From: Sporosarcina gallistercoris
GTDB lineage: Bacteria; Bacillota; Bacilli; Bacillales_A; Planococcaceae
Direction of reading: 5' to 3'
Assembly (NCBI RefSeq): GCF_014836415.1
Contig: NZ_JACSQY010000004.1
Span: forward strand, 146,520 to 210,519
DNA length: 64,000 nt
Each line of letters starts with the position of its first letter. Within the stretch, counting starts at the first letter, position 1. The notes beneath the pieces are model-generated. The model searched no databases, had not been told where the DNA came from, and saw only the letters and a program-made list of their open reading frames with translations. The position numbers and the translations under genes were made by a program. Below, in pieces: positions 62,640 to 64,000 of this stretch.

Positions 62640-63342
62640 GGGACTTCACCTGTTTTTGCTCTTTCATCCAATTCGCTTCAGCTTCTGGAATCCGACGATA
62701 ATTCGGAACAAATTGATGGATGTCGCTTGCAGGAATGCGTTGTTCAGCCAAACTGATCAACTGTGAAGCTCTTGGGAGTTGCTGAGGAAACGGAGCAAAT
62801 ATAGCCTGGTCACCCAACCTCGCACTAATAGCGGCTTTGTGAATTTCTACATCCGTGCCGATAAATAGAACAGGTTGATCGATACAAGCAACATCCTCCA
62901 AAAACTGTTCGAGAGCCCCGTGACGATCTTCCCAGATACGATGCAATCGTTCACCTTTTGACTTGTAAAGACCACAATAGACATTTTCTCGTCGTGCATC
63001 AAACAATGGACAAATAACTCCTTCAAATGGAACGCCATTCGCCGCAATAACTTCCAAGCTGGAAACACCGACTAATGGGATTTTCAACGTCCATGCCAGT
63101 GTTTTCGCAAGCGTCACACCAATTCGAACGCCTGTATAAGATCCAGGGCCTTCCGAAACGGCAATCGCCTCCAAATCAGCAGGTCGCAAGCTTGCTTCAC
63201 TTAATAGACGTTCTATTGCAGGCATCGCCTGAATGGAATGGGTTTGCGCAAATGTCGACGTTTGCTCACACAAAATCCGGCCGTCTTTTACGAGTGCCAC
63301 AGACAAAGGTGAATTTGCTGTATCAATACCTAACCAAATCAT
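62632..63342 (-). CDS. tsaB: tRNA threonylcarbamoyl complex protein TsaB
   Basis: A 236-residue ASKHA-fold partner of TsaD. It opens MIWLGIDTANSPLSVALVKD and has S-E-G-P-G-S-Y-T-G-V-R-I-G near residue 64, the TsaB hallmark. It lacks the metal site of TsaD and serves as the dimerisation scaffold that TsaE joins. It overlaps tsaE by 4 bases and rimI by 8. Corresponds to B. subtilis ydiC. Confidence 0.96.
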   Translation of the reverse strand: MIWLGIDTANSPLSVALVKDGRILCEQTSTFAQTHSIQAMPAIERLLSEASLRPADLEAIAVSEGPGSYTGVRIGVTLAKTLAWTLKIPLVGVSSLEVIAANGVPFEGVICPLFDARRENVYCGLYKSKGERLHRIWEDRHGALEQFLEDVACIDQPVLFIGTDVEIHKAAISARLGDQAIFAPFPQQLPRASQLISLAEQRIPASDIHQFVPNYRRIPEAEANWMKEQKQVKSHD

Positions 63343-63791
63343 TGAGTCATCGCCTCACAAATCTTTATAAAATGATTTCCCTTGGGTTCCAGTTCTATCA
63401 TACGAGCCGTATCGCCTGTCCGTATAATCCGGATAGCAAGACGGTTCTCAGGTAAATCCTCTTCAATAAACTGCGCCCACTCTACTATTGAAATGGCATC
63501 GCCGTAAAACAATTCATCAAAGCCTAAATCCTCTTCGCTATCTTCCAAGCGATAGACATCCAAATGGTTCAGAGGATAGGTGCCTTCATATTGCTTAATA
63601 ATCGTAAACGTCGGGCTGCTGACAGTACGTTGCACTCCAAGCCCTTTAGCGAGCGCTTGAGTGAATGTGGTCTTCCCCGCTCCCAAATCACCTTCAAGCG
63701 TGACTACGTCCGGAGGAGAAAGAAGTTGTGACAAGCGTTCTGCAAGGTGCAACGTTTCTTCAAGTGAGGATACATGTAGTTGTTTCTTCAT
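63339..63791 (-). CDS. tsaE: tRNA threonylcarbamoyl complex ATPase TsaE
   Basis: A 150-residue P-loop ATPase. Walker A is G-D-L-G-A-G-K-T-T near residue 36, S-S-P-T-F-T near 58 is the switch region and the N-H-L-D-V-Y-R motif near 75 is diagnostic. ATP hydrolysis by TsaE resets the TsaBD complex. First gene of the four-gene operon; the start follows AAGGAAC. Corresponds to B. subtilis ydiB. Confidence 0.96.
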   Translation of the reverse strand: MKKQLHVSSLEETLHLAERLSQLLSPPDVVTLEGDLGAGKTTFTQALAKGLGVQRTVSSPTFTIIKQYEGTYPLNHLDVYRLEDSEEDLGFDELFYGDAISIVEWAQFIEEDLPENRLAIRIIRTGDTARMIELEPKGNHFIKICEAMTQ

Positions 63792-63872
63792 AAGATAATC
63801 CGTTCCTTTTTATGTGATGTGTTCAGTGTACCGGAAAATGTGTAAAACCGCATCAAGTACGCACGATAACTA

Positions 63873-63910
63873 TAAAAAAACCGACCCAGGGAATATCCCC
63901 GAATCGGTTT
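63873..63910 (-). terminator. terminator of the tRNA-Asp transcript
   Basis: AAACCGA / TCGGTTT with an inner GGG / CCC pair, then TTTTTTT on the minus strand, 17 bases beyond the tRNA CCA end. Confidence 0.88.
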
Positions 63911-63926
63911 GGAAGTTTAAATTAAA

Positions 63927-64000
63927 TGGCGGTCCCGACCGGGATCGAACCGGCGATCTCCTGCGTGACAGGCAGGCATGTTAACCGCTACACCACGGGA
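63927..64000 (-). tRNA. tRNA-Asp (anticodon GTC), 5' end cut
   Basis: On the minus strand the anticodon arm CCTGC-CTGTCAC-GCAGG gives anticodon GTC, the T arm is GCCGG-TTCGATC-CCGGT, and the 3' end is GACCGCCA with CCA encoded. The 5' acceptor strand reads only TCCCG within the window; two more G are expected just outside. A D loop with GTGGTGTAGCGG precedes. Position is probably the end of a longer tRNA cluster. Confidence 0.96.

Overview
The window looks like a chromosomal segment of a low-GC Firmicute, most likely of the Planococcaceae (Sporosarcina-like). Supporting signs are strong Shine-Dalgarno sites, frequent TTG and GTG starts, a perfect CIRCE element before groES-groEL, a CcpA-type cre site, Staphylococcus/Planococcaceae-type class I aldolase, stand-alone nitric oxide synthase, and a right-hand end syntenic with the B. 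subtilis ydiB-groEL region. The genus is inferred, not proven.

Positions 1-8127 are mixed housekeeping and stress genes: a partial SET-domain protein, a FrnE/DsbA thioredoxin-fold protein, short-chain dehydrogenases, a nitroreductase, a YoaK membrane protein and aldolase Fda. Positions 8461-29506 form an amino-sugar island. A chitobiose PTS (IIB, IIA, IIC, GH4 glycosidase, GntR regulator, ChbG deacetylase) sits under a perfect cre site. It is followed by a PucR-like regulator and an MsmX-type shared ATPase. A long minus-strand set comes next: LacI regulator, Gfo/Idh protein, two Lpl/Ytc-type permeases, a large lipoprotein, DUF624 protein, NagA/AgaA deacetylase, GntR regulator, KbaY-type aldolase, PfkB-type kinase, SIS deaminase/isomerase and ROK kinase. 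These read as a complete ABC-uptake pathway for an N-acetylhexosamine, plausibly N-acetylgalactosamine, in which MsmX supplies the missing ATPase. A 17-bp motif lies upstream of both the aldolase gene and the lacI gene.

Positions 30271-44680 hold a nitric oxide synthase and, most notably, two copies of an RsbQ-like alpha/beta hydrolase gene followed by a PAS-GGDEF gene. In B. subtilis RsbQ works with a PAS-PP2C phosphatase (RsbP) in the energy branch of the sigma-B pathway; here the same kind of hydrolase and PAS domain are coupled to a diguanylate cyclase output, twice. A MhqE/MhqD-like quinone-detoxification pair follows under perfect palindromes, then a toast-rack protein next to a GC-rich 42-bp tandem repeat, a HEAT-repeat protein and a pirin.

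Positions 44681-53900 are accessory-like: a butanediol dehydrogenase flanked by two 88-bp repeats, related palindromic elements, a vitamin B6 kinase beside an ECF S component, a YHYH-domain protein, a resolvase pseudogene and a GC-rich palindromic repeat. Positions 53928-64000 return to core genes: groEL, groES, a CPBP protease, tatC, tatA, rex, an ABC-F protein, then tsaE-tsaB-rimI-tsaD and a tRNA-Asp cut by the window end. A cluster of DnaA boxes fills the gap between the ABC-F gene and tsaD.
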